Assembly: GCF_016127015.1 (NCBI RefSeq)
Contig: NZ_CP065972.1
Location: forward strand, 2,232,001 to 2,296,000
Length of the DNA: 64,000 nucleotides
Direction: 5' to 3'
DNA from: Corynebacterium tuberculostearicum
GTDB taxonomy: Bacteria; Actinomycetota; Actinomycetes; Mycobacteriales; Mycobacteriaceae
Shown here: piece by piece, positions 32,892 to 42,710 of the stretch
How the letters are laid out: every line of letters starts with the position of its first letter
Numbering within the stretch: position 1 is the first letter of the stretch
Notes under the pieces: model-generated
Seen by the model: only the letters and a program-made list of their open reading frames with translations
What the model was told of the DNA's origin: nothing
Database searches by the model: none
Program-made: the position numbers and the translations under genes

Positions 32892-34469
32892 TTACTGCAG
32901 GCCGAACTGATCCCAAGCGGCAGGGGAGAGGTTCTGGTACACGTGCTTGTGCTCCTGGTACTCGGCCAGGCCGGTGGGGCCAAGCTCGCGGCCGTTGCCG
33001 GACTGCTTGAAGCCGCCCCACTCTGCCTGCGGCAGGTACGGGTGGAAGTCGTTGATCCAGATGGTGCCGTGGCGCAGGGCGCGAGCAACACGCTCGGCGC
33101 GGCCGGCGTCGGAAGTGTAGACGGCGCCAGCCAGGCCGTACTCGGTGTCGTTGGCGATCTCGATGGCCTCTTCCTCGGTGGTGAAGGTCTCGATGGTCAC
33201 GGTCGGGCCGAAGGCCTCGTCGTGGACGCAATCCATCTCGCGGGTAGCGCCATCGATGATGGTCGGCAGGTAGTAGATGCCGGCGCCCAGGTCGGTGGTG
33301 CCGGTGCCGTGCTGGCCATTGGTGTCCTCGCTGGTAGCCGCGCGGCCACCGGTGAGGATCTTGGCGCCCTGCTCGCGCGCCTTGTCCACGTAGGCGGCGA
33401 CCTTCTCGCGGTGATCGGCGGAGATGAGTGGGCCGGTCTCGGCCTTGTCATCGGTCGGGCCGCCGATCTTGATCTTATTGGCGCGCTCTACCAGAGCGTC
33501 GACGAACTTATCGTGCAGGGACTCTTCTACAACGATGCGGGAGCCTGCGGAGCAGACCTGGCCGGAGTGGAAGAAGGCGCCATTGAGGGCGTTGTCCACG
33601 GCGACGTCGAAGTCGGCATCGGAAAAGATGACGTTCGGGTTCTTGCCACCGAGCTCGAGTGCGGTGCGCTTGACGGTCTCTGCCGCATTCTTGGCAATGA
33701 TCTTGCCGGTAACCAGGCCACCGGTGAAGGAGACCATGTCCACATCCGGGTGCTGGGACAGCGGGTTGCCACAGCTAGCACCGGCGCCGGTGATGAGGTT
33801 GCCTACGCCGTCGGGCAGACCGCATTCCTTGAGGGCGGCCATGAGCAGCATGGCGGTGTGCGGGGTGAGCTCCGCCTGCTTGAGGACGAAGGTATTGCCG
33901 GCTGCCAGGGCCGGGCCCACCTTCCAGGAGACCTGCAGCAGCGGGTAGTTCCACGGGGTAATCAGTCCGCAGACGCCAACGGGCTCGGCGTCGATGCGCG
34001 AGCGCAGGTTGGGATCCTGCGGGTCAACTACGCGGCCGGCCTGGTGCTGGGCCAGGGTGCCGAAGAACTCGAAGGCGTTGGCGATGTCATCCATATCGCC
34101 CAGGGATTCCTCGTAGCGCTTGCCGGTATCGGCGGATTCGGCCTGTGCGAAAAGTTCCTTGTGCTCGCGGATGAAATCGGCCACGCGGATGACGATCTTG
34201 CCGCGTTCGGCGGACGGGGTATTGGCCCACTCACCGTTGTCGAAGGTTTCACGTGCAACCTTGATGGCGCGCTCGGTGTCCTCGTCGGAGGCCTCGGAAA
34301 CCAGGCCCACGGTGGAGCCATCGGCCGGGCAGATGATGGTGCGGGTCTCGCCGCTCTGGGCGGCTTCCCACTTACCGTTGATGAACAGGGACTTTGGGGC
34401 GCCGTCGGCATGCACGCCCTTCAGCAGATCGGTCTGGGTGGGGTCGAACAAAGTGTTCTGGGTGCTCAA
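32892..34469 (-). CDS. betB: Betaine-aldehyde dehydrogenase
   Basis: The 525-residue aldehyde dehydrogenase has the general-base block LELGGKNPNVIF and the catalytic Cys in FHSGQVCSAGSR. PWNYPLLQVSWKVGPALAAGN and the NAD-contact EAFGPTV are also present. It oxidises betaine aldehyde to glycine betaine. It starts at TTG (34469), with GAGAGAAAGG about 10 bases upstream. It lies 45 bases after betT on the same strand and is divergent from betA, which is in accord with a choline-to-betaine pathway. Length is slightly above the usual 490 residues because of an N-terminal extension. Confidence 0.92.
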   Translation of the reverse strand: MSTQNTLFDPTQTDLLKGVHADGAPKSLFINGKWEAAQSGETRTIICPADGSTVGLVSEASDEDTERAIKVARETFDNGEWANTPSAERGKIVIRVADFIREHKELFAQAESADTGKRYEESLGDMDDIANAFEFFGTLAQHQAGRVVDPQDPNLRSRIDAEPVGVCGLITPWNYPLLQVSWKVGPALAAGNTFVLKQAELTPHTAMLLMAALKECGLPDGVGNLITGAGASCGNPLSQHPDVDMVSFTGGLVTGKIIAKNAAETVKRTALELGGKNPNVIFSDADFDVAVDNALNGAFFHSGQVCSAGSRIVVEESLHDKFVDALVERANKIKIGGPTDDKAETGPLISADHREKVAAYVDKAREQGAKILTGGRAATSEDTNGQHGTGTTDLGAGIYYLPTIIDGATREMDCVHDEAFGPTVTIETFTTEEEAIEIANDTEYGLAGAVYTSDAGRAERVARALRHGTIWINDFHPYLPQAEWGGFKQSGNGRELGPTGLAEYQEHKHVYQNLSPAAWDQFGLQ

Positions 34470-34514
34470 GTGAAAAGCAACCTTTCTCTCATAGAGGTAG
34501 TTGTACTGGCCAGC

Positions 34515-36764
34515 TTAGCTATCTTCGCGCCAAGTGCGCTCGGGCTCGGCGCCATCGGAGACATCGGAATCGCCCGGCTGGGTCTGCTGCATGTAGAGGA
34601 AGGCCAGGTGACGCTCGTAAAGATCCAGCACGTTATTGATGATCTGGTTCTCGGAATAGCCGTAGACGTCATAGCCCAGCGAACCGGTCATATCGTAGAC
34701 CTCGAGGCGATAGTACTCATCGCCCTCGCCCGTGCTGAAGTCGGGGCGCTCGGCCGCGACTGGGAAGAGCTGGTAGCGGAACATGCGCTCATTGTGCAGC
34801 TTAACTTCGAGGTCGAGCTGCGGAAGTTCGACGTCGGGAAGCTCGCTGGTGAGCAAGAGGGCATCGTAGCCGCGGCTGCGCATGTGCGTTGCCACCTGCT
34901 CGAGGGCGTAGGTAGCGGTTTCGCGCAGGTAGGTATCCATCTCCTGCTTGGAAGGGAAGGTATTGGCGCGGTCCAGGCGATTCTTCCAGAGGTTGGAATC
35001 CGAAGGCTCGCGCTCGGTACGGGAAGAAATCACGCCGTGCATAGCGGTGGTGCGGGCCTCACGCTGGACGTTTTCTAGGCGCAGGGACTTCCACAGGGAG
35101 AACATGATGAGGTAGACCACGAACGCGAAGGGCAGGCCCATCACGACGGTCGCGGACTGCACGGTGGCGATGCCGTCGATCTGCAGCAGCGCCAGGGTCA
35201 GCGCGCCCACGGTGATGGACCAGAAGATGCGCAGCCAGCGCGCGCCATCCTGGCGGTTATCGGTAATGCGGGAGGTGAAGTTGGACATCACCAGCGCGCC
35301 GGAGTCGGCCGAGGTGATATAGAGCAGCAAGCCAATAAAGGTGGTCAAGAAGATGACGATGCCAGAACCTGGGAACTCGTGCAGCATGTCGTAGAAGCCC
35401 TGTTCCGGTACGTTAATCGCGTTTTCGGCGAACTCGGGGTAGTCACCGGAGCGGACCATGTCCAGGGCGGTATTACCGAAGAAGGACATCCACATCAGGA
35501 TGAACAGGAACGGGAAGGTCAGGGTGCCAAAGATGAACTGGCGCAGGGTGCGGCCGCGGGAGATGCGGGCCAGGAAAAGGCCGACGAAGGTAGCCCAGGC
35601 AATCCACCATGCCCAGAAGAAGAGGGTCCAGGACTGCATCCAGGTATCCACGTTGGCTTGGTCATCGGCAAAGGCGAAGGTTTCCATGGTCCAAGATGGG
35701 AATTTCGAGACATAGTCACCGATATTGGTCACGATGGCATCGAAGAGGTAGGCGGTCTTGCCAAAGACCACGACGTAGATCATCAGCGCAATGGCCAGGT
35801 AGACGTTCAGCTCGGAGAGGAAGCGAATGCCCTTATCGACGCCGGATACGGCCGACAACGTTGCAATGGCCACGGCGATGATAATGAGGGCGGACTGCAG
35901 TCCAAGGCCCTGCTCGATGCCGAAGATGAGGTGGAAGCCGTAGGACAGCTGTACCACACCGATACCCAGGGAGGCGGTCACACCAAAGACGGTGCCCAGC
36001 ATGGCAGCGATGTCCACCGCGGAGCCGATGGGGCCGTGTACGCGCTTGCCGATGAGCGGGTAGAGCGCGGAGCGGATAGCTAGCGGCATATTGAGGCGGT
36101 AGGCAAAATAACCGAAAGCCATGCCCATCAGGGCGTAAAGAGCCCAGCCGGTCAGGCCATAGTGGAACATGGCATAGACCACGGCCTCCTTGGCGGCCTC
36201 CATGGTCTCGCCGTCACCAACCGGTGGTTGCATGTACATGGTGACCGGCTCGGCCACGGCGAAGAACATGAGGTCCACGCCGATGCCGGCGGCAAAGAGC
36301 ATGGATGCCCAGGAGAAAGTATTGAATTTCGGCCGCGAGTGGTCCGGTCCGAGGCGAATATTGCCGGCATTGGAGAAGGCAATATAGAGCACGAAGACCA
36401 CGGCGATGGTGGCGGTGAGGACATAGAACCAGCCGAGGTTGTGGCCGATCCAGCCGGTGACGCTGGCGAGGGTCTCTGCCGCGGAATCGCGGCCGAGCCC
36501 GGCATAGAGCGCCATGGCAATAATGAGGACGCCGGAGATGGTAAATACCGGCCAGTTTGTCTTGGGGGCAGGGACCTGATCCGCGCCTACGGCATCGCCG
36601 GTTTCAGCCTTGTAGCTGCCGACGAGGGCACGAACTTGGTAGCGCGGGCTGCGCTTCTTGGGCTCTCCAGATGGGGTTGCGAGAGAGGTGTTTTTACCCC
36701 CTTGTTGGGGGTCTTTATTTGAAGTGTGAGACTCCTCAGGATCGTGAGGGTCAAAGTTAGCCAT
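34515..36764 (-). CDS. betT: BCCT-family choline transporter
   Basis: The 749-residue protein has twelve membrane segments. The BCCT core residues include GVDLMFFAVAEPVTMY, the aromatic segment WTLFFWAWWIAWATFVGLFL and GRTLRQFIFG. Long cytoplasmic ends are present: an N-terminal segment of about 65 residues and a C-terminal domain of about 200 residues, typical of the BetT group in which the tail senses osmotic stress. It imports choline for oxidation to betaine. AGGAGAAGTAG precedes the ATG. betB follows. Confidence 0.9.
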   Translation of the reverse strand: MANFDPHDPEESHTSNKDPQQGGKNTSLATPSGEPKKRSPRYQVRALVGSYKAETGDAVGADQVPAPKTNWPVFTISGVLIIAMALYAGLGRDSAAETLASVTGWIGHNLGWFYVLTATIAVVFVLYIAFSNAGNIRLGPDHSRPKFNTFSWASMLFAAGIGVDLMFFAVAEPVTMYMQPPVGDGETMEAAKEAVVYAMFHYGLTGWALYALMGMAFGYFAYRLNMPLAIRSALYPLIGKRVHGPIGSAVDIAAMLGTVFGVTASLGIGVVQLSYGFHLIFGIEQGLGLQSALIIIAVAIATLSAVSGVDKGIRFLSELNVYLAIALMIYVVVFGKTAYLFDAIVTNIGDYVSKFPSWTMETFAFADDQANVDTWMQSWTLFFWAWWIAWATFVGLFLARISRGRTLRQFIFGTLTFPFLFILMWMSFFGNTALDMVRSGDYPEFAENAINVPEQGFYDMLHEFPGSGIVIFLTTFIGLLLYITSADSGALVMSNFTSRITDNRQDGARWLRIFWSITVGALTLALLQIDGIATVQSATVVMGLPFAFVVYLIMFSLWKSLRLENVQREARTTAMHGVISSRTEREPSDSNLWKNRLDRANTFPSKQEMDTYLRETATYALEQVATHMRSRGYDALLLTSELPDVELPQLDLEVKLHNERMFRYQLFPVAAERPDFSTGEGDEYYRLEVYDMTGSLGYDVYGYSENQIINNVLDLYERHLAFLYMQQTQPGDSDVSDGAEPERTWREDS

Positions 36765-36852
36765 CTACTTCTCCTATTGTTGGTTGGTTTGGGCCGAATC
36801 TTTCGCACGAGTGCCCCAAAAGTCTCACAAGATCGCAGGGAGAGATAGGTGA

Positions 36853-37081
36853 GTGAAATGAATCATATTCGGGCGAACTATGCGCAAAGACTTCGGATTT
36901 CATCTCCAGAGACATCCATCCGGACAAGGTAAATATACATTAAGATGGGCAAACTTCTAGAGGGATGTGTACTCTGGAGGTAGTGCCCGCACATAAGACG
37001 ATGTGAATAAATACAGACTTTTGTATAAATTACAATATTTTCACTTCCGGTGGGGCAATCTTGACGTGTGAAATATTTCAC
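36853..37081. promoter_or_regulatory. Repeated GTGAAA half-sites between betT and betA
   Basis: The 333-base divergent region (36765-37097) holds a perfect 14-bp palindrome GTGAAATATTTCAC (37068-37081). Further copies of its half-site are GTGAAAT at 36853-36859 and TTTTCAC at 37037-37043. A second palindrome TTGTATAAATTACAA lies at 37021-37035. These sites overlap the likely betA promoter and could bind a choline- or stress-responsive repressor, but no betI gene is visible in the window. Confidence 0.5.
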
Positions 37082-37097
37082 AGAAAGAAGGGGATTT

Positions 37098-38873
37098 ATG
37101 GGTTTTATGGACAAGCTGACCAAGAAGCGTTCCGCTAAAAAGGTCACCGATGAAGTAAGCGACGTAGTCGTCGTTGGCGGTGGCTCCGCAGGCTCCGTCA
37201 TCGCCGCACGCCTGACTGAAGACAAGAACACCCGCGTGCTGGTCCTTGAGGCTGGCCGCCCAGATTCCCTGTGGGATCTGTTCATTCACATGCCGTCCGG
37301 TTTCTCTTTCCCAATCGGTGCAAAGAACTATGACTGGATGTACGAGTCCGATCCGGAGCCGGAGATGAACGGCCGCCGCGTCTACCATGCCCGCGGCAAG
37401 GTTCTCGGCGGATCTTCTTCCATCAACGGCATGATCTACCAGCGCGGTAACCCGATGGACTATGAGAAGTGGGGCCAGAACCCGGGCATGGAGAACTGGG
37501 ATTTCGCCCACTGCCTGCCGTACTTCAACCGCATGGAAACCGCCGCTGCGGCCGAGCCGAACGATCCGCGCCGTGGCCACGATGGCCCGCTGTACCTCTC
37601 CCGCGGTCCGGCTACCTCCGAGCTCTTCCAGGCCCTGTTCAAGTCTGTGCAGGAAGCCGGCTACAACCTGACCAATGACGTCAATGGTTACCGCCAGGAA
37701 GGCTTCGCTCCGTTCGACCGTAATATTAAGAACGGCAAGCGCTGGTCCGCTGCCCGTGCCTACCTCTACCCCAATATGGATCGCGAGAACCTCGAGATCC
37801 GCACCCGCGCATTTACCACCAAGATCCTTTTCGAGGGCCAGAAGGCCGTCGGCGTCGAGTACGAGTGGCAGGGTGGCGTGCACCGCGTCTATGCCGAGAA
37901 GATCGTGCTGTCCGCCGGTGCCATTAACACCCCGCAGCTGCTGGAAATCTCCGGCATTGGTGACCGTGAGATTCTGGAGAAGCACGGAATTGACGTCGTC
38001 AAGCACCTGCCAGGTGTGGGCGAGAACCTGCAGGACCACCTCGAGGTCTACATCCAGTATGAGACCACCAAGTCCACCGCGTCCTCCCAGCCTTACCTGG
38101 ATAAGTGGCGCTGGCCGTTCATGGGCCTGCAGTGGCTGCTGACCCACAAGGGCCCGGTTGCTACCTCCCACTTTGAGGGCGGTGGCTTCGTGCGCTCCAA
38201 TGAGAACGAGGACTACCCGAACCTCATGTTCCACTTCCTGCCGATGGCCGTGCGTTACGACGGCCAGAAGGCGGACGTCAAGCACGGCTTCCAGTGGCAC
38301 GTGGGCCCGATGTTCTCCGATACCAAGGGCCACGTTCACATCAAGAGCGCCGATATCCACGACAAGCCGTCCATCCTCTTCAACTACCTGAAGACCGACC
38401 AGGACCGCCGCGAGTGGGTTGAGGCCGTACGCGTTGCCCGCTCCCTGCTGGATACAAAGGCCATGGAAGAGGTAGGCGCCCGCGAGTTCAGCCCGGGCCC
38501 GGATGTCCAGACCGACGAGGAGATCCTGGAGTGGGTCCGCAACGATGGCGAGACCGCGCTGCACCCATCGTGCACCGCCAAGATGGGCGCGGAGTCCGAT
38601 CCTATGGCCGTGGTTAACCCGGACACCATGGGCGTGTGGGGCGTCGAAGGCCTCTACATTGCGGATGCCTCCGTCTTCCCGTCCGTGACCAACGGCAATA
38701 TCTACGCCCCAACCATGATGGTGGGCGAGAAGGCTGCCGACCTCATCGCCGGCCGTACCCCGCTCGAGCCGAACCACGCTGAGTGGTACAAGGCCAAGCA
38801 GGATATGCCGCTCTACGCTGAGGGCGAAGCAGTCCGCGATCATAAGCACTCCATCCAGGGCGCTGACCACTAA
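37098..38873 (+). CDS. betA: Choline dehydrogenase (GMC oxidoreductase)
   Basis: The 591-residue flavoenzyme has the FAD-binding motif [16 protein letters not shown] (about 23-38), the GMC signature [15 protein letters not shown], and the active-site end region [30 protein letters not shown] holds the catalytic His. It oxidises choline to betaine aldehyde (and further). The start at 37098 has AGAAGGGGA upstream; a GTG at 37068 lies within a palindromic site and is not used. betT and betB are divergent. A strong terminator follows at 38897. Confidence 0.92.
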   Translation: MGFMDKLTKKRSAKKVTDEVSDVVVVGGGSAGSVIAARLTEDKNTRVLVLEAGRPDSLWDLFIHMPSGFSFPIGAKNYDWMYESDPEPEMNGRRVYHARGKVLGGSSSINGMIYQRGNPMDYEKWGQNPGMENWDFAHCLPYFNRMETAAAAEPNDPRRGHDGPLYLSRGPATSELFQALFKSVQEAGYNLTNDVNGYRQEGFAPFDRNIKNGKRWSAARAYLYPNMDRENLEIRTRAFTTKILFEGQKAVGVEYEWQGGVHRVYAEKIVLSAGAINTPQLLEISGIGDREILEKHGIDVVKHLPGVGENLQDHLEVYIQYETTKSTASSQPYLDKWRWPFMGLQWLLTHKGPVATSHFEGGGFVRSNENEDYPNLMFHFLPMAVRYDGQKADVKHGFQWHVGPMFSDTKGHVHIKSADIHDKPSILFNYLKTDQDRREWVEAVRVARSLLDTKAMEEVGAREFSPGPDVQTDEEILEWVRNDGETALHPSCTAKMGAESDPMAVVNPDTMGVWGVEGLYIADASVFPSVTNGNIYAPTMMVGEKAADLIAGRTPLEPNHAEWYKAKQDMPLYAEGEAVRDHKHSIQGADH

Positions 38874-38896
38874 GCACCCTCGCGCCGGATGGCTGT

Positions 38897-38936
38897 AGCG
38901 CCGCGTTCCCCGTCCCTGGGAGCGCGGCGCTTTTGC
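38897..38936 (+). terminator. Intrinsic terminator after betA
   Basis: AGCGCCGCG with TCCC pairs with GGGA and CGCGGCGCT over a long stem (38897-38931) and is followed by TTTTGC. It ends the betA transcript 24 bases after its stop. Confidence 0.8.
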
Positions 38937-39054
38937 TTGCCGACGTCCCCCTTTCCCACCGCGTACCCCCTCCGCCTGACCAGAACCATGATTTAATCGC
39001 CTCGCAAGGAACCAGGTCCACTGTAATGGGGCGCCAGAGTAAAGGAAGGCATTA

Positions 39055-39183
39055 ATGCTCAGCATTATCGCTCTAGTCATTAGTATCGTTTTCGCCGTTG
39101 CCGTTATTAAAAGGCTCGATGACATCGATGCGCACTTAAAGGAGCTACTCGCCTCGCGCGAAGATGGCGAAACACCGCGTTAA
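39055..39183 (+). CDS. Small single-pass membrane protein, 42 residues
   Basis: A short frame begins MLSIIALVISIVFAVAVIKR and ends with a charged tail (LDDIDAHLKELLASREDGE). It has one membrane segment (about 2-18) with a cytoplasmic acidic helix. AAAGGAAGG lies 7 bases before the ATG, a very good ribosome site, so it is likely translated. It lies 180 bases after betA, past the terminator. I do not recognise a family, and its small size makes function hard to guess. Confidence 0.55.
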   Translation: MLSIIALVISIVFAVAVIKRLDDIDAHLKELLASREDGETPR

Positions 39184-39724
39184 TCGTGCGGGTGGCTAAG
39201 GAGATGGTGAACGAATTTCGAATTAACCAACTGCAAAAGGCCCATACCGACCGTGAAATGGAATTTTCCTGCGATGTAGCTTGAAGGGCTATGTCTTCGT
39301 AGACCAAAGTGGTTTCCAAGCAGCAGTGCCAGTACTTCGTACGCGGGGTAGCCAACACTGCGGACTTCAAGGAAGTATCATTCCCGGATACCAGCGAAAA
39401 GAGTTAGTCATTTGGCTATTAGAAAGCTTCGCTACGTGTGGTTCGACCCGTACGCAATGTTCGTGAGTGTCTAGCCCTTGATGGAGAACCTGGTGTCAGT
39501 GTCGCTGGCCGCACCTACGCCGCCGTCATGTCCGCCGACACCCTGTTCATCACCATCCCCACAGGGGTGGGTGTGGACATCCACGTGAAGATTCTGGAGA
39601 ACTTCGCCGCCCACGTCCCCCGCGTTGAGTTGGCAGCCGAACCGTGAAGGACCAGTCATCGGCTATCCCATCGACTAATTCTTGCAGGTGGCAGGACTTT
39701 CGCGTGACTGTTAGTTCAGCCCAT
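39184..39724. other. Gene-poor accessory segment with broken frames
   Basis: About 540 bases contain only short interrupted frames. One rightward frame from 39438 to 39647 ends in a 69-residue stretch (SVAGRTYAAVMSADTLF and later VDIHVKILENFAAHVP) of unknown origin, and another short one precedes it from 39190. They look like remnants of lost genes near the edge of the cmtR island. I can name none of them. Confidence 0.35.
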
Positions 39725-39760
39725 TTTAAATAGTTCATCGCATACTGTATAATTCAGTGC
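39725..39760 (+). promoter_or_regulatory. cmtR promoter giving a leaderless transcript
   Basis: A perfect -10 TATAAT (39748-39753) lies 7 bases before the ATG, with a weak -35 TTTAAA (39725-39730) 17 bases upstream. The transcript would begin at or near the start codon. The AT-rich sequence around the -10 is the likely CmtR operator. Confidence 0.55.
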
Positions 39761-40120
39761 ATGCTGACTATTGCTTCGCGCCTCGACGTCATGAACCGGC
39801 TCGGCCGGGCCATGGCTGATCCAACGCGCTCCCGAATCCTGCTAACCCTACTAGACGGTCCGAGCTACCCGGCCGTGCTCGCGCAAAGCTTGGATCTGAC
39901 CCGCTCGAACGTCTCGAATCACCTATCCTGCCTGCGCGATTGTGGCATTGTCGTAGCTGAGCCGGAGGGCCGCAAGACCCGCTACGAAATCGCCGATCCC
40001 CACCTCGCGGCAGCGCTCGAAGCGCTGGTCCACGCGACGCTGGCCGTCGACGAGAATGCCCCCTGCATCGACACTGAATGCTCGGTGCCCGACTGCGGCG
40101 AGAAAGGAACGGACGCATGA
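39761..40120 (+). CDS. cmtR: Cadmium/lead-sensing ArsR-SmtB-family repressor CmtR
   Basis: The 119-residue winged-helix repressor has the family core RLGRAMADPTRSRILLTLLDGPSY. The metal ligands are in the same positions as in M. tuberculosis CmtR: Cys57 and Cys61 in NHLSCLRDCG, and Cys102 in APCIDTECS. Metal binding there releases DNA. A further Cys pair (CSVPDC) extends the tail. The -10 is so close to the ATG that the mRNA is probably leaderless. The stop overlaps the ATPase start (ATGA), so the repressor and pump form one operon. Confidence 0.9.
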   Translation: MLTIASRLDVMNRLGRAMADPTRSRILLTLLDGPSYPAVLAQSLDLTRSNVSNHLSCLRDCGIVVAEPEGRKTRYEIADPHLAAALEALVHATLAVDENAPCIDTECSVPDCGEKGTDA

Positions 40121-42009
40121 GTTCAGCATGTGGATGCGAACACGAACCTGCTACGGAGATTGACGAGCTCGATCGGCCATGGTGGAAGGACCCTGAGCTA
40201 CTGCTACCGATCTTCTCCGGCGTAGCCCTCATAACAGGACTGGCGCTGGACTGGTCCGACTTGGAGACGCCCGCGACGGTACTGTATTGGGTTGGCCTGC
40301 TGTTGGGCGCTTACACGTTCGCGCCTGGAGCGATCCGGAACCTTGTCACGAAGCGCAAGCTCGGCATTGGCTTGCTAATGACGATCAGCGCGGTCGGCGC
40401 GGTGATCCTCGGATTCGTCGGAGAGGCCGCGGCGCTAGCGTTCCTGTACTCGATCGCCGAGGCACTGGAAGACAAGGCGATGGACCGGGCCCAAGGCGGA
40501 CTGCGGGCACTGTTGAAGCTGGTACCGCAGACCGCGACGGTGCTGCGCGACGGCACAGCGGCCGAGGTCGTAGCGAAGGACCTCGAGGTTGGCGAGCTAA
40601 TGCTCGTGCGCCCCGGGGAGCGGATCGCCACGGACGGCATCATTCGGTCCGGGCGCTCCAGCCTTGACACCTCAGCGATCACCGGAGAATCCATTCCGGA
40701 GGAGGTTGCGCCCGGCGACGAAGTGCCTGCGGGAGCGATCAACTCCGCCGGGGTGCTGGAGGTCGAGACGACCGCAGCTGGAACGGACAACTCGCTGACC
40801 ACACTCGTGGACCTAGTCGAGCAAGCGCAGGCGGAAAAGGGCGACCGCGCCCGGATCGCCGACCGGATTGCCCAACCCCTAGTGCCCGGGGTGATGATCC
40901 TGGCGGTGCTGGTCGGCGTTATCGGCTCGCTGCTGGGCGACCCTGAGACGTGGATCACCCGTGCGCTGGTAGTCCTGGTCGCAGCGTCGCCGTGCGCGCT
41001 GGCAATCTCCGTGCCGCTGACGGTCGTGGCCGCGATCGGCGCGGCCAGCCAGTTCGGAGTGGTCATCAAGTCCGGCGCGGCGTTCGAGCGACTCGGCGGC
41101 ATCCGTCACCTGGCAGTGGACAAAACCGGAACCCTTACCCGCAATCAGCCTGAGGTTACCGGAGTGGTCCCGGCAGACGGGTTCGATCGGACGCAGGTGC
41201 TTTCCTTCGCGGCAGCAGTTGAGCAGCAATCGACACACCCCCTCGCCGCGGCGATCGCGGCAGCGGGGCCCGAAGCACCCATCGCCTCGGACATCAGCGA
41301 GGAAGCTGGGCATGGCATTGGCGGCACCGTCGAAGGCCGACGGGTGCTGGTGGGCAGCCCCCGATGGATCGACGCCGGGCCACTGAAAGCAGACGTTGAG
41401 CGCATGGAGTCCGAGGGCCAGACCTGCGTCCTGGTCACCGTTGATGACGCTCTCGCCGGGGCGATCGGGGTCCGCGACGAGTTGCGGCCCGAGGTGCCCG
41501 AAGCCGTGCAGGCCCTGCACGCCAACGACGTGGAAGTAAGCATGCTCACCGGCGACAACACTCGCACCGCCCGGGCGCTGGCTGGAATCGCCGGAATCAA
41601 CAACGTGCGCGCCGAGCTGCGCCCTGAGGACAAGGCAAGCATCGTCGCCGAATTCTCCTCCAAGACGCCGACGGCGATGATCGGCGACGGCATCAACGAC
41701 GCGCCGGCACTGGCGGGTGCGACGGTGGGCATAGCGATGGGAGCGACCGGCTCTGACGCCGCGATCGAGTCCGCTGACGTCGCCTTCACCGGCCACGACC
41801 TCCGGCTAATCCCGAAGGCGCTGCAGCACGCCCGCCGAGGAAGCCGGATCATCAACCAGAACATCGTGCTGTCTCTGGCCATCATCATCGTGTTGATGCC
41901 ACTGGCGATCAGCGGCGTGCTGGGTCTGGCCGCCGTCGTGTTGGTTCACGAGGTCGCCGAAGTGATCGTGATCTTGAACGGCCTGCGGGCTGCGCAAGCG
42001 AAGCGCTGA
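40117..42009 (+). CDS. Heavy-metal P1B-type ATPase (CtpG-like)
   Basis: The 630-residue P-type ATPase has SPC at 291-293 in the membrane metal site, the phosphorylated Asp335 in DKTGT, ITGES in the actuator and GDGINDAP in the hinge. A final HEVAEVIVILNGLRA segment ends it. The SPC and HE patterns are those of the CtpG/CtpD-like group rather than CPC copper pumps. The N-terminal start is CGCEHEP, a short Cys/His segment in place of an HMA domain. Its cmtR neighbour suggests cadmium or lead export. GAAAGGAAC lies before the ATG. Confidence 0.88.
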   Translation: MSSACGCEHEPATEIDELDRPWWKDPELLLPIFSGVALITGLALDWSDLETPATVLYWVGLLLGAYTFAPGAIRNLVTKRKLGIGLLMTISAVGAVILGFVGEAAALAFLYSIAEALEDKAMDRAQGGLRALLKLVPQTATVLRDGTAAEVVAKDLEVGELMLVRPGERIATDGIIRSGRSSLDTSAITGESIPEEVAPGDEVPAGAINSAGVLEVETTAAGTDNSLTTLVDLVEQAQAEKGDRARIADRIAQPLVPGVMILAVLVGVIGSLLGDPETWITRALVVLVAASPCALAISVPLTVVAAIGAASQFGVVIKSGAAFERLGGIRHLAVDKTGTLTRNQPEVTGVVPADGFDRTQVLSFAAAVEQQSTHPLAAAIAAAGPEAPIASDISEEAGHGIGGTVEGRRVLVGSPRWIDAGPLKADVERMESEGQTCVLVTVDDALAGAIGVRDELRPEVPEAVQALHANDVEVSMLTGDNTRTARALAGIAGINNVRAELRPEDKASIVAEFSSKTPTAMIGDGINDAPALAGATVGIAMGATGSDAAIESADVAFTGHDLRLIPKALQHARRGSRIINQNIVLSLAIIIVLMPLAISGVLGLAAVVLVHEVAEVIVILNGLRAAQAKR

Positions 42010-42452
42010 GGCTGTGACCGGCAAGTCTCATAAGGGTTAAACCACACGCCGAGCGGACACACCTTGGGCCAGGAACGTCATTCGAGTTCACGGTCCGTCT
42101 CCGTGGAATCGGGATCGTACCCGGTGGCTTGTCCGTTCTCGGTGCGTGTGGGCACGGGGGCTGTGGGCGAGCCACCACCCGGCACGTGCCCCAGCCGGTC
42201 AAGAGCCCCCGAGCGCTCGGCGTCTCCAGTGCAGATCGTGGAAGGATCGAACTTGCTCAGGGACCAAGCGTCACTGCGAGGTTCTTTTCGTCCCGCAACT
42301 TGAATAGTTCAGCGGCCTTGATACCACGGACATCCATTCGGAGTGCTGCCGAGTCTCGTCGACACAGCCCGCGACTATCTGGGCAGTGTGTTTGACAAAG
42401 GCCCCCACCCTCATCAGCGTTGCCGAGCCCCTCGCCGTTCCAGTTGCCGTAA
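42010..42452. other. Gene-poor segment after the metal ATPase
   Basis: About 440 bases contain no gene I can support. A leftward frame (42257-42631) is partly the antisense of the LysE remnant and carries no recognised motif. The stretch is probably residue of an insertion or deletion at the island edge. Confidence 0.4.
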
Positions 42453-42710
42453 CCGACTAGATGCAGATTCTTCACCGCGGTTTTCGCGCAGTTTATTCGC
42501 CCCGATATGTCGCCCACTTGGACCGTTGCGGTAGCGGCAATCCGCGTGGCGATGTCCGTGACCTGGTTTTCTACCTCTGCACTCATTGTGCGCGCGGCAT
42601 CGCGCTGGATTGCGCACCACTCCGCGGCCATCGATATCGTTTCCGGTCTTATCTTTGCGGTGCTGGGACTCGTTATGGCCGTGGAGGGCGCTATCGAGCT
42701 CTTCGGTTAG
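42453..42710 (+). pseudogene. LysE-family exporter, C-terminal remnant
   Basis: The frame reads RFFTAVFAQFIRPDM and then SALIVRAASRWIAHHSAAIDIVSG. It aligns with the C-terminal half of the intact LysE-family protein at 42847-43521 (FFGAIFANFIDPGM, then ALSTRAVSKWMAKNSAWVDIVSG). About 85 residues survive; the N-terminal half is gone, and an in-frame stop lies just upstream (42450-42452). It lies directly before the intact gene and may derive from a different, now lost, exporter of the same family. Confidence 0.72.

Noticed and set aside
32943..35078. A 711-residue rightward frame across betB and betT
   Set aside because: It is antisense to two clear genes and has Gly/Ala/Val-rich content typical of a shadow frame.
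37068..37097. GTG start for BetA at 37068
   Set aside because: The codon belongs to a 14-bp palindrome, and a good ribosome site precedes 37098.
37041..39125. A 694-residue leftward frame across betA
   Set aside because: It is antisense to the whole of betA, is low in recognisable motifs and results from the high-GC codon pattern; betA has all family motifs on the other strand.
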